A DNA stretch of 64,000 nucleotides from Ceratopteris richardii (taxonomy: Eukaryota; Streptophyta; Polypodiopsida; Polypodiales; Pteridaceae), in contig CM035420.1 in NCBI GenBank assembly GCA_020310875.1, positions 185,072,880 through 185,136,879 of the forward strand. The letters are read 5' to 3'. This document shows positions 22,412 to 33,230 of the stretch, piece after piece. Under the pieces are notes generated by a model. The model had not been told where the DNA came from. It worked only from the letters and a program-made list of their open reading frames with translations, and did not search any database. Made by a program: the position numbers and the translations under genes. The first letter of the stretch is position 1. Each line of letters starts with the position of its first letter.

Positions 22412-22643
22412 CATTTATGCTTGTGTACGAAGCTGGGAAAATAGTACAGGGCCTCTGTCTAACAGACCCCTACCACTCCCAAGAACCCATGTGGCTAAGA
22501 GTTAAGGTACTTTTAATTATCACGGTAGTATTGATCAGATCAACTAGTTAACCTGTACACGGAAGAATAGAGAGTCGGGTATGCCCAACATTCGAAAGTA
22601 TTCGAAGTCTGAAATCAGAGTCTGTAGCCTCTAACGGTTAACA
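21568..22643 (+). repeat. 3' LTR of F
   Basis: 1076 bp, TGTTAGACG ... GGTTAACA. It matches the left LTR throughout with scattered, mostly transition differences and a shorter GA run (22377-22413). It is followed by GTAT, equal to the four bases before the left LTR. Confidence 0.93.
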
Positions 22644-25600
22644 GTATCCTTTTATCTCCTTATATCTCATCTTGAAAAACACTTTCTAAGAAATAATCCA
22701 ATCATATTTATGAATCTTCTAATTAATAAGTAAATCTTTTCTCATCTCATGAGTCATTCGTGTGACCATGTTGCCAAAACCTTGTTATAATATATGTACT
22801 AGTCCTAGTCACAACTACTTGAATAATCCTGAAGCAAGTATGACCATTTCCTATTGATCAGGAAAAAGTGATAATTACTTAGTCTTCATCTTAAGATCTC
22901 TTTGTCTATTTACCAAGCTCATTGGATTACCCTACGGAACTACTAAATTTCTCCCCCTCGACTCAAGTCTAAGCATCCGCTAATGCTTTTCATATTCTCA
23001 ATCTAAGCATCCACTAATGCTTTTCTGATTCTAGAATTGAAAAAATATCTTCAAGATTGATACACCTTTGGTTATACCAATCATAACACTGAAGTACCAT
23101 AGTCTCTCATTCTAAACTTACTTGGGAACTACTTGAGTAATTTAGCTCTCTTTCTTCACTCCCATTTGAATTGAAGAAGTTTTCTAGTTCTTAAAGTGTC
23201 TCAGCCCTTAAGCGAGTTCTAAACAATTAAAATTATTGATACTTAACCTGGTTGTTTCTAACTTGAATAATGGCTATCGCTTCCAATATATATTTAGAAT
23301 TAATTTCTTAATTCTTTTTGGATTCGCGACTTGTTAAATACTTAAAACCTTCATGGAAGTTTGATTTAAGGTTAAATATTAACCTTTGTTACTTTAAGAT
23401 TCACTCTAAAACGTTTTTGAATAATTCCAAAACAATGGAATACTTATGAACTTCAAAAAATACTTATCATCATAATTATTCTTATTCTTTCTTTCAAACC
23501 CTTTGATTAGAGTGGAATTACTCTTATTAACATGCACATAATATTTTTAACACATGAGCACCCTATGCCATGGTGGTGCATAAGTGGATGATGATCAAAT
23601 AACTAGTGAACTATGCATGTTCATGTGCATATGCACCCATCCATATGCGTCCCCTCTAATGCACTCATTCCTTGCCCAAATAATAACATCCAATCAAGGT
23701 TCAAGGTAGGCATCATTAACCTCTTGTCCAATTACGACCAAATGGTTGAGGTAGGGGCTGCTAACCTCCTTGATTTGTAGAATGCAATGAATGTGGTTCC
23801 TCTTTGGGTGAACCTAATACAAGAATAATCTGCACTTACAAATTGTGCAGTTACAAATTTATGCTGAAAATCTAAATTTTTAACTCAAACTGCTTAAAGG
23901 TCACCAACTTCATTTCTGCAACTGTGAAGAGGTGATTGCTGAGAACAAATTCTCTACCCATACCTATAAACTCTCTTCCATTTCTAGTGCTCCTTATGTC
24001 ATTGGAAAGCATGGAAGAAAAGCTTTCAATGGACCAAAAATTAATTCAAACCAAACACTCAAGCAAAGAGTAGCATGCATCCAAAGGATCGAACTTTAGG
24101 TAGCCACCAGCTAGAAACAATGTTTGGAGTGGTTGTTTGGATGCTCCCCAAAGGCAGCTCGAGATAGATTCTCTTTAGATCCCATATGATACCTTTTTAG
24201 AGGGGTCAAAAATGTCCACTTTGATTCGCACTTTTCTTTGGATGAGCAATTCTTGTAATTTGAAAGCTCTTACTCCGTCTTTTCTTCTTGATCCCTTTGG
24301 TGTTCCCTTGCTCCTAGGTTTTTCTTGCATTTTGATGCTCCATAAATGATCCCTTCCATCTTTTTACTTTCTCTTCCCATGTATCTCACCCTTGCCTCTC
24401 CTTTACTCATTATCCTTTAATATGGATATAAAAGAGATAAAAGAGGGGTATATGCATATGTGATAGCTCATGGTGTGGGAAGACACATGTTTTATAGTTA
24501 TGGTTTATTGCATGGGTTTCAAGGGTTAAGACCATTGGGTTTCCTAGAGAAAACCTTGGGAAACCTTTGGAGAACCCTTGAGTTTTATTTATAAATGCTT
24601 GGGATTTGAATGTTTTGAACCTCATGATTTTTATACTAAGTTGTGGATCTTAATTAATTTAATAATACAATTCAAGGTCCCTTGAGGGTGTACACACAAT
24701 TCTAGAGCTCCTCTCCAAAGAAACCATGTGATTTTCAAGTGACCTCATGTGATTCCATGTGAGCCCATTTGATTGCTTGACTTAGAAACCCATGTGAAGA
24801 ACCCTTCTTGTGAAACCATGTGACCTGGACACATGGCAAGCCTAGACCCCTTGGGCTAGAGGTATTTATATGGGTGGAGTTCAATGAGTGGATACGTACT
24901 CTCACTCTCACAAGGTGGTTACTAACTTCAAGGAGGTCTACACTACACCGGTATACAGAGTCATGGTTTATTTTAAGCATATGCTAGCATATATTTATCT
25001 TGATTTGTGTACAAAGAAGGTACTTTGAAGCTCTCTCATGTGAGGAATTTTTTTGTTTGAAGTCTATTCGGAGGTACCCATATGGAGATCTTTTTCCTCT
25101 CTCTTCTCTACAAAAAAAAATCCCAAAGGCTTTTGCGATTGCCATTTATTTCTGCCCAAAGGCTCATTGAAAGGAGGTTATAGCTGGATCTCATAGGCCC
25201 CTCCCCTTAGAGCTATAAGAAATCTCAAGAGCCAATCTTCCTCGTATATGGGATTTTCAGAGCCTTCAACGATAGCACATGGACCGTCTCCCATTCTCTG
25301 TATGTTCCTCTCTCTCTCTACTAAGCCAAATCTTTGCACATCTTGGTGAGCCCAAGAGCTATAAAGTCACATTGAAGAATATCTTTGAAGTGCTTTCTCA
25401 AATTATCTTCATGAAAATTTTTGGGCATTGAGAGAGAATCTTTTTGACTACCCTCCAAGAGATTTTCCAACATTTTTTCAAGAGAAGAAGCCCTTAGAAG
25501 AGGGTCCCAAAGAAGGCCATAAATCAATTTCTATAACTCTTTTTTCGACAAAGAGTGGAAGTTTGTGAAGTTTGGCAAGTGGAGACCGGTTTAAGGCATG

Positions 25601-25715
25601 CCAATGATGATCGTGTGCAAGCTAATGGAGTCCCAACCTGTCTAAAGGTATCCGAAGTGGACCTATAACAAGAAGAGAAGTGTGAAGGAATATTTGGATA
25701 AGTACTCCATTTCCA
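22644..25715. other. 3-kb stretch without recognisable gene
   Basis: AT-rich sequence; no ORF with family resemblance was seen on either strand. A 30-bp unit containing taagcatcc-ctaatgctttt is present twice in tandem at about 22970-23035. Just beside it, ctccccctcgac reads as a purine tract on the minus strand. A TATA-like tatttatatggg lies at about 24863. Part of 24640-25600 could be the 5' LTR of fragment H, but no partner repeat is in the window. Confidence 0.5.
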
Positions 25716-25794
25716 TTACATCTATCATTCCTTTTTGAAGGATAGATGTAACGAGTTCCCTTCCTTCCAAAGTATTCATGGAAGGGAACTCGTT
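25716..25794. repeat. two back-to-back perfect hairpins
   Basis: Inverted repeat 1: ttacatctatc at 25716-25726 pairs exactly with gatagatgtaa at 25741-25751. Inverted repeat 2: aacgagttcccttcc at 25750-25764 pairs exactly with ggaagggaactcgtt at 25780-25794, 15 bp with a 15-base loop. They abut with a 2-base overlap. They lie upstream of the H gag remnant and could form strong RNA stems in its leader. Confidence 0.8.
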
Positions 25795-26229
25795 TAATGG
25801 TAATAATATGTTATTAGATGTTCCTAGGAAAGAAGTAGAATGCTAGGGGAAGGGCTAGGAAAATAGACTATAAACCAAGAATTAAGGAGATGTGCAAACA
25901 AGAAAAGCATGAAATTAATATATCATAAGAGCTTAATAGTTTGGATGCAAAAATGAATGATATCCAAGTGGATATGTTCATGGTTAAGGAAATTCAAATT
26001 GAAATGAGAATGCTACGCACTTCTATAAATGAAGTGAAAGGGAAAATGGATCAAATATTAAGTATGCCCTTTCCCCTCAAATGGGATCATTGTCAATTCA
26101 ACCAAGGAAACCATCGATAAGTAAAGAACCTGACGTTCAGAGCAATTTATCACGTAAGAATAAAATGAAGGATTTGATCACAAATCCTCTATGCACTACT
26201 TCCTTAAGATCTAGACGTATTTGTTTTGT

Positions 26230-26652
26230 GAAATAATTAAAACGACCACAATTTCTAGGAGAAGACAAAGACAGAAATAAAGATGCATTCTTGACCTTTC
26301 TAGAGAAATGGCAAGACTTACATCAACTTAGAAATAATCTTGAATCCTACCAATTCTTACAGAATATCTTATCCCTTGGGCAAAAAGCCTACAAGTGGTG
26401 GATGAGCTTGAAGGAATCTCAGAGGATTCTTGATGCAGCGAGTTTGAAGAATTCTTGAAAAATGAGTTCTTACTAGACAATGAGAACAAACATAATTGGG
26501 AAGAATGGGACAAGTTCCTTCAACAAGAACATCCACTCTCCTTATACATTTCTCATTATAGAGAAATAGTTCTCAAGCCCCAAAACTTGGATGATTTCCA
26601 TAAATTGAGAGCCTTATCCATGACCTCCATAAGCAAAGTAAACATGAACTAA
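26230..26652 (+). pseudogene. Gag capsid remnant of H
   Basis: A stop-interrupted reading resembles a Retrotrans_gag capsid: FLGEDKDRNKDAFLTFLEKW followed by a helix-rich stretch with KAYKWWMSLKESQ, then KNEFLLDNENKHNWEEWDKF and ISHYREIVLK. The W-W pair and the following acidic-hydrophobic helices are typical of Ty3 capsids. At least one stop (26457) breaks the frame. Confidence in the family is moderate because the sequence is strongly decayed. Confidence 0.5.
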
Positions 26653-27308
26653 AGAGAAGTGCCTCGAGTTTCAAAGATGCAATAAAAGAAGCACATATCT
26701 ACAAAGATCATGATAAGATTGGGGCACAACCACTTTATCCTATTGGGAATAATAACAGCTTTAAAAGAGGACTTCAAGGCTCCTTGACTTTCACGACCAA
26801 GACTTGACCTTGAAGGCTAGGAGAAGGCAAAGAATGAAAATATTTTCTTCAAGTGCTTAAGTCCAAGACACTTAAGTAAAAGCTATACTGTCATGGTGCA
26901 ATAGAAAGCCACTCGTGAGCAAAAAGGGAAGGAAAAGGCAAGATCTCACCTGTTCCAAACTTTAAAGATTGAAAATGGTAAAGTCTAGAAAAAAGTGGAA
27001 GCTATGCATGAAGATTGCACACATCAATTTTGTTTGTCTGATTCTATGTGCATCCAAAATTAGTTTGGAATGCATGAATTAGTCAAACTCCATACTTGCA
27101 TAAGAGGGGAAAGGACCAAAGTCGTGATAGATGACTTGACCACATATCTTTCTAAACTACTCACTGCTGAATAGATTTAGGTTGCCCCAACAAAAGGCTC
27201 CACATCAATATGTAGTGTCCATGATGCAAGGACAAGATAAGAAAGTTTGGGACATGATCTCTTGCCTCGATCGAGTTTCAATGCTACAAAGATAAACTTG
27301 ATTTCCAT

Positions 27309-28205
27309 ATGGAAGGATTTGATGTGGTCTTGAGTAGGGAATGGCTTTGGGGTTTAGGTAGATTTCTAAAGAGGAGTTATCTTCTAAATACTTTGGAATC
27401 TGAAAGAAATGATATCCATTACTTGATTGAAGGTGAGCATGATGTGCCAAGTACTCCATTGATCTCAAGCATGGAACTAAAAAATCTTGTAAATACTCGT
27501 AAAGTGGAAGTTTACATGAAAGTTCCAATCAATGTAAATGATGTATATAATATAAATCCAGTTCCATATGTCGTGTCTCCTTTGTCTCATCATGACAAGT
27601 TTAAATTTAAGTGTTTGAAAAATAAATATCTGGGTGTTTTCTCAAAAGAACTTCCCATGGCTTACCTCCTCCTCATGGGCAAGTCGATCATACTATAGAA
27701 TTGCTCCTAGGTGCTAAGCCTATATGTAAACCCCCCTACCAACTCCCATATATCCCAAAAAGATGAAGTGGAACACAATTGAAGGAAATACTTAATAAAG
27801 GATTCATTCAACCTAGCTAATTGCCTTGGGCAACACCTATTTTTTGGCTAAGAGAAAGGATGGTTCAATGAGGCTATGCATTGATTATCGGGTTTTAAAT
27901 AAAGTTATGATAAAGAATAAATATTCAATGCCTTGAATAGATGATATGTTTTATTCATTAAAGGGAGCAAGGATATTTTCAAGGCTGAATCTTTTTTGTG
28001 GATATCATCAAAGTAGAATTAAACCTAAAGACATTTCCAAAACATATTTTAGAACTAAAAATGAGCATTTTAAATTCTTACTCATGCCTTTTGGATTAAT
28101 GAATGCCCTTGGTATGTTCATGACTTTGATTAACGCAATCCTAGACCCTTACTTACGAGAATTTGTAGTTGATTTCCTTGTTGACATTTTTGTCTATAAT
28201 CAAGA
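27309..28205 (+). pseudogene. protease end and RT of H (truncated by element A)
   Basis: 27309-27698 reads the C-terminal protease half (DVVLSREWLWGLGRF) and a linker (FSKELPM). RT motifs follow with frame breaks: KPICKPPYQLP, a remnant of the LCIDYR-LNK block at about 27870, FSRLNLFCGYHQSRIKP with the Asp of the D-L-SGYHQ block changed to Asn, LLMPFGLMNALGMFMTLIN, and FLVDIFVYN in place of FIDDILVYS. Two of three catalytic aspartates are therefore lost. The reading ends exactly where the LTR of A begins. Confidence 0.7.
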
Positions 28206-28211
28206 TATTAG

Positions 28212-28891
28212 TGCTATTGGCGGCCAAGGTGGACTAACCCCCCAAGGAAGTATGCAACACAAAATTCAAAGACAAGGGCCAGAGAGAAGAACAAGAAGGA
28301 CCAAGTAGGCAAAGCAATCAACACTGATTAGGTAAGGAATAAGCCTAGTAAAAAATTTTCACAATCCATCATTCATGCAAACAATGATTTTTATCCCTAC
28401 CCCTCATTGTAAATATTCATTTTTGGTAGTCTAGACTCCACTTTGTTCAAGAGAAGGATTCCTCAAGCTCAAGGATTGTTAGGATAACTCATGTATCAAT
28501 TTTCATAATTTTAAGAGCTCATTTGAGCCTCCAAAATAGGTTAAGAACCTATTTTATAACTAGGCCGGACACTAGGTCTAAATTACGCTATTCTAGAAAC
28601 TATGAAAAGAGCTAGAGAGCTCATTCTAGAGGTTAGAATTTTTTGGGATTTGATCTTATAAGAGCATAATTGTGTCTTGGCGCTAGAGTAATACAAGACT
28701 CCATTGTTCCACTCTTCATCTTTCCTTGCGTGCATGTTTGTGTATGTGTGTGCATCCTTGTGTGCTTCTCACTCAGGTACCGATGCATTCCACTTGATCA
28801 AGGTCACCATACCATCCTCACATCTCTATGATTGTGATAAATATCAAGTTGATCTCCTCACATTGGTTCTCACCATTGTGCTAAAGTGACA
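28212..28891 (+). repeat. 5' LTR of A (diverged)
   Basis: About 680 bp, TGCTATTGGCGGCCAAGG ... GTGACA. It matches the B LTR read on the minus strand in several blocks: the start (tggc-g-agccaagg), gtaaatat-catttt, aactaggccggacactaggtct, agctagagagctcattct, a GT-rich microsatellite (tgtgtatgtgtgtgcat) followed by ttgtgtgcttctcactca, and accatcctcac. The end is fixed by the primer site at 28899. Confidence 0.8.
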
Positions 28892-28898
28892 CCAAATT

Positions 28899-28918
28899 TG
28901 GCATTGTTGTTGGGAAGT
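28899..28918 (+). other. decayed tRNA-Asp primer-binding site of A
   Basis: TGGCATTGTTGTTGGGAAGT lies 7 bases after the LTR. Against the B site (TGGCGCCGTTGCCGGGGATC) most changes are C-to-T or G-to-A transitions, and the flanking ccaaattt and gagctt-gaggac are kept. The A site is therefore a decayed copy of the same primer site. Confidence 0.75.
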
Positions 28919-30004
28919 GAGCTTCGAGGACATATCCCCAACTCCGCCTCATTCCCTCATTTCACTTGTGTGAGAGAGCAATCTTTTTCATTGTGTTTTT
29001 TGTGTGTTTTTGAGCTTTCTGGTAGGTTCCAACATCAACAAGTATGATAGACTCTTGCATGCATCCTGGGATGATGATTGTCTATCTTTCTAGACAAAAG
29101 TTTAGGTATTTTGTGAATGCAAGTAGAGCATGCACTAAGGACATCATGCATCATTAAAATTTATCTAAAAATAAGCATTTTTTATGTCCATCATGATAGA
29201 TACACCATGCCACGGACCTTGTCCATTGGGATAGACACATATACCAAACAGCTTGTCCATCATGACAGATTGATCTGTTCATTGTGAAAGACAGCCCAAT
29301 GAGCATTTTGTCCATCGTGATAGACTAAAATTCCCAATAGGCTCTGTCCATCGAATGGCACATGAAATACAAGGACCATGATATATCTATCCATCACGAC
29401 ATACTAGTCCATTGCAATAGACAACCACTCATGATAATCTCTATCCATTACAACAGACAAGCATGTCTATCGCAACAGACATGAAAAACAAATTTTTTTA
29501 GCATTCATTATTTTTTTGTCTTTTTGTTCCTAATTTTTGGGATTTTTGTAGATAATTAGAGCTATTTGGAAATTCTAAGCAAGATATGGCTAGTTGACAA
29601 GTGTGGGAGCATGTATCATGGACAATTGAGCTTCAATAAAGGCATTTGACTCGATTTTAGAACAACTCTCAACCTCCTGTGTCTATTTCCTAGCTTAGGC
29701 TAAGTATATTTAGTGTCTTTGATTGATTAGGGTTATGATAGGCATGAAATAAGTTCAAGAGACTCTAATCTATCAAGTTAAAGGATAGATAAGGCTAAGT
29801 TGTGGAAAATTCTAATAAAAAATAATCTGATCGATTATACATCAAAGTATGACACAAACTCAAACATTCATAATGATGCATATTGTAAGACAAGAAATTA
29901 CATAAAAAATAATTTAAAAAGAAAAATTTATTATTACAAAATAACTTTGCAATGCAAATGTATTGGGGTATCGGGCAGACATCATAGGTCATATGAAATG
30001 TAGA
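28919..30004 (+). other. leader of A (non-coding)
   Basis: Region between the primer site and gag. Apart from the dyad-unit array at 29186-29481 no repeat stands out. The sequence after the array is strongly AT-rich, and no ORF resembles a known protein. Confidence 0.6.
29186..29481 (+). repeat. leader array of 16-bp dyad units in A
   Basis: Ten units of the type GTCCATCRYGATAGAC start at about 29186, 29221, 29255, 29277, 29310, 29346, 29388, 29407, 29442 and 29465. Some are near perfect (gtccatcatgataga, gtccatcgtgatagac), others weaker. Each starts GTC(C/T)AT and ends (A/C)GAC, so it is close to its own reverse complement. The array sits between primer site and gag, the same place as the TCGCGA array of B. 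Confidence 0.75.
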
Positions 30005-33000
30005 TCACGTCCTAGGAAGAAATAAACAAAGCATTAGATCATATGAGGCTAGTGTGAATCATATAGCTAGGTTTCGAGATCAACAACTAAGTGACTATCC
30101 ATATATATTGAGCTTATAAGTGAGTGATTCAGAGATGTCGATTAGCATGGAGAGACCCACGTGTAGCTCAAGGCTAGCTTACTTACAAACACGTAAAGGT
30201 CCCTACAAGAATCAACTAGATTACATCCAAACCAACTGCTTAGATGCATGCATCTATCAGGATGGTTTGTGGCGATCTCTAGTCCAACTTAGAAGTCTAG
30301 ATCAACCTTTTGAAATTGAACATCCAGTGGTCAAATTCGAAGAGAGATCCTACATAGATAAGCAAGGAGCCATGTATGTGGTTACGAGCTTACCCAATAT
30401 TATCGAGGAGTTTGGAATAATCATCCGTGAGTTAGAAATAGGAGACTTTGATCATCAAAACATTTGGTAAGAGCCCAGAACACCTCATGGTAAGTCAATC
30501 CTATCAAGGATAAGTACACCTTAGTGGATCCCCAAGACAACAAAAGCATAGATCTCTTCTTGAATAAAGACATTGATGACACATTCTAGAGATTTAAGCC
30601 AAATAAAACTAGTGAGGTAGACAGAGTAACCATTTATGAGTTCAAAGGTCTTGATATCCTAGGGAAGCTAGTTTACCTCTTCTGAATAGATTTTGTGGTA
30701 ATGGAACATGGTAGACATGCCTACACTTGGAAGGATGAGTTTGTCTTCCCTCCATAAAGACCGATTTAATCTCAGGGTCAACATGGAGTGAGATCCTCTC
30801 ATATTCTAGGTAGTCATAAAGACAAAACTCAAGAGAGATCAAAAGTGAGTTTTTCAAGCCCTTAGGGAAGAGAAAGATTTGTACTAGAGACTAACAAAAT
30901 TGATCAAGAGTGATCGTGAGGACATAGCCATCAAAGAGGCATGGATGAGTTCCCCCTTCCTAGACCTAGAGAACACCCTAGGATATTGAGACCCACCCAG
31001 ATAGTAAAGTTAATGAAGAACTACTTTGACAGCACAGGAGACCCTTACGACCATGTAGCAAAGTTCAAACAAGTGTTAAGAGTTGAATGGTTTGATGATT
31101 TGTTCACTCAATACAATGCCTTTGGTCTAACTTTTTAAAGAATACAACCTTGGTGTGGTTTCAACATTTACATCAAAGTCAATTCAATGATATCAATTAG
31201 TTGTTAGAAGCATTCATCATAGAGTTCTTTAAGAGTGGCATTAGACATAACACTTCATCATCGATCCATAGCTTCAAGCAAACACCTCAGGAGATAGTTC
31301 GGCTAGCTAGTCGTAGATTTTGACAATACATTGAACAATGTCTAACCATAAATCTACCTACTCAGGCCAAGCAAGTCTTCTTGTTCTTAGATGGCTTATT
31401 GAGCACCAAGTTATGATCTTATGTCTCTCTAAAGGAACCCCAAACAATAGGGAAATGTGTGCCAATGTGTATTGACATTGAGGAAAACTTGCGCGATGAG
31501 TTAGAACTTTTGAAACTCTACAAATATTGAGATTGCTCTAAAGGAACCATAGACAATAGAGCAATGTGTGCATATGTGTACTAACATTGAGGAAAACTTG
31601 GATGATGAGTTGAAACTTTCAAAACTCTACAAAGGTTTAGATTGCTCTACCATTTTCACTTCAAAACCCTCTACATCAATTGATGAACTAGCAAAGAAAG
31701 TGGCTCAAAATTTAGGGGTCTCAAGTAGACAAAACCCTACGATGGTCTCTATAAAACGATGTGATAATTGCAAATGAGAACACTTGACCAATGTTTGCCC
31801 CATAACCCAATACTGCACCATAGAGAGAAAATACACAAACCACATGGGCGAAGAATTCCCATACAACAAACAAGTGGTTAGCCAAAACTATCAACAACCC
31901 TATCAACAGCCATGAAGATATCCAAATGAATGTCAACAACCATACTATAGGCCATAGCGACCTTACCAGACAAAATATCAAGCACATCAGAGACCATAAC
32001 CCATGTTAGATCAACAACTACCACCTCTTGTCAATCTTATCTTTGTGAAATATGTTGAGGCATAAGAGAACTTGAGCAGAGCAACAATGTTAGCTTCCCC
32101 AATGATATGGAAAAATGACCCTAATTCTCAAAGTTTTGACTCGAGCCATGTGGATAGCCCACTAGCTTACTACATGGATTCACTTAAGCATAACAAGATC
32201 TATCCATACAAAACATCATTAGAACCTAATTGGGAGCCAAAATACTCCAACATGCCACAATTAAGGTAGATGAGACCCCAAGCACCTAGAGGACCTTTTA
32301 TTGATGTCCAGAAGATCACTTCATTCATGATTGTCCATTCACCCCACAAGGGCAACATCAACCTCTATTCATTCAAGGCTTTTGTCCCGATTGTGGAAAG
32401 GAGCATCTCTTGAGAGATTTTCCTTAGAATCCAACCAATGCATAGAAGATTACACCTATCAATGTTATTGTCCTAGTTTTAGAATCTAATGGAAGTGTGA
32501 CAACTACTTCCCCTGTACAAGTAGTCATTAGAATCTAGTGAGTGAGAAAATGTAGCTAGAAAAAGAACTAGAGCTTGGAAGGATAGTTGAGAAAGGATGA
32601 AGAGATGATGGATGAGAAACATGAGTGAACTAGAAGAAAGCCTCAAAGAAAAAGAAAACAAAAATAACTGAAATTGCATCTCAAAAGCACTCTCAAACAC
32701 TTCCACCATCCCTACCATTTCATAAGATCCCACCACCACCCAGAGCAAGATCAGTCTTAGCGGATCCTACTCAAGACTTGGACATGATGTTCAAGGCTTA
32801 TCAGGATCAAATTCAGAAAGGGCCAAATGTGATAGATTTAAACAATTGTTACCCTCAAGTGGATCTAGAGATTTAGAGGGCCAAGTTTTATGCAAAAATG
32901 GTAGAACTACCTTAGGCTATGTTTGATGTAAGCCATGTTTTCAATTAGACAAATTCAATAAAGCCACAATTACATTTTGAAGGACTTTAGGAGAGGCTAG

Positions 33001-33230
33001 AGAGATTGGTAGCTAAACCTAGGACTATGGCTACACCAAAGGCTCCAACTAGTGGAAGTGAAAAAGTATGCTTAACCCCACAAGAACCTTATGTTCCTTA
33101 TTCTACAGATAATGGAATTCCTTCCTCTATTAAATCATTACTGCCATGAGTTCTTGAGAGAGGTACAAATGGAGAAATAGGCCAAAGAGTCCTCCTCCTA
33201 TTGAAGTAGTGGATGATCTTCATGATCAAT
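30005..33230 (+). pseudogene. Gag of A (old, many stops)
   Basis: Homology with the B Gag starts near 30030 (EASVNH region). Preserved parts: KGPYKNQLDYIQTN (30200), IIRELEIGD (30430), the capsid MKNYFDSTGDPYDHVAKFKQ (31010), SIHSFKQTP (31265), LKEPQTI and CIDIEENL (31440), and a knuckle remnant RCDNCK (31760). A second knuckle region near 32380 (CPDCGKEHLLRD) keeps the CX2CX3HX4C form. A 109-bp tandem duplication lies at 31431-31649. Stops occur on average every few dozen codons, often TAG where B has Trp or Glu. It once encoded the particle protein; it is now inactive. Confidence 0.85.
31431..31649 (+). repeat. 109-bp tandem duplication inside gag of A
   Basis: aaaggaacc at 31431 and again at 31540 starts two consecutive copies of the segment encoding LKEPQTI ... 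CIDIEENL ... KLYK ... DCS. The copies differ at about 15 percent of positions by eye, so the duplication is not recent. B has only one copy. Confidence 0.8.

Larger units (their letters stand above)
13417..22643 (+). mobile_element. F: complete 9.2-kb Ty3/gypsy element lacking the integrase core
   Basis: Two direct LTRs (13417-14510 and 21568-22643) enclose gag, protease, RT, RNase H and an extra ORF on the plus strand. A primer-binding-like site follows the left LTR. GTAT flanks both sides. The LTRs differ by roughly 2-3 percent by eye plus a GA-repeat length change, so the insertion is older than B. The reading from 14654 to 17779 stays in one frame and is broken only by stops; two frame changes occur within RT. 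The integrase catalytic core is absent. The protease (LIDGGSGVN, LLFGRPWLKHAKVIHDW) and RT (LDGYSGYNQ, VYLDDFSIFG) are of the Tat/Athila side of Ty3/gypsy. Confidence 0.92.
25830..28211 (+). mobile_element. H: decayed Ty3/gypsy gag-protease-RT fragment
   Basis: On the plus strand, with many stops and shifts: a capsid-like part near 26240-26650 (FLGEDKDRNKDAFLTFLEKW, then GQKAYKWWMSLKE, then ISHYREIVLKPQNLDDF); a zinc-knuckle remnant near 26850; a protease end (FDVVLSREWLWGLGR, 27309); and RT from about 27700 to 28205 (AKPICKPPYQLP, then RIFSRLNLFCGYHQSRIKPKD, LLMPFGLMNALGMF). The RT type is chromovirus-like. The catalytic box reads FLVDIFVYN, with one Asp replaced. The RT is cut at 28211 by the LTR of element A; the rest of H is not seen beyond A. 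Confidence 0.7.

Noticed and set aside
13417..22643. UAG reassignment or programmed read-through in F
   Set aside because: The stops fit C-to-T decay at CAG, and TAA, TGA and frameshifts also occur. Neighbouring dead elements show the same bias.
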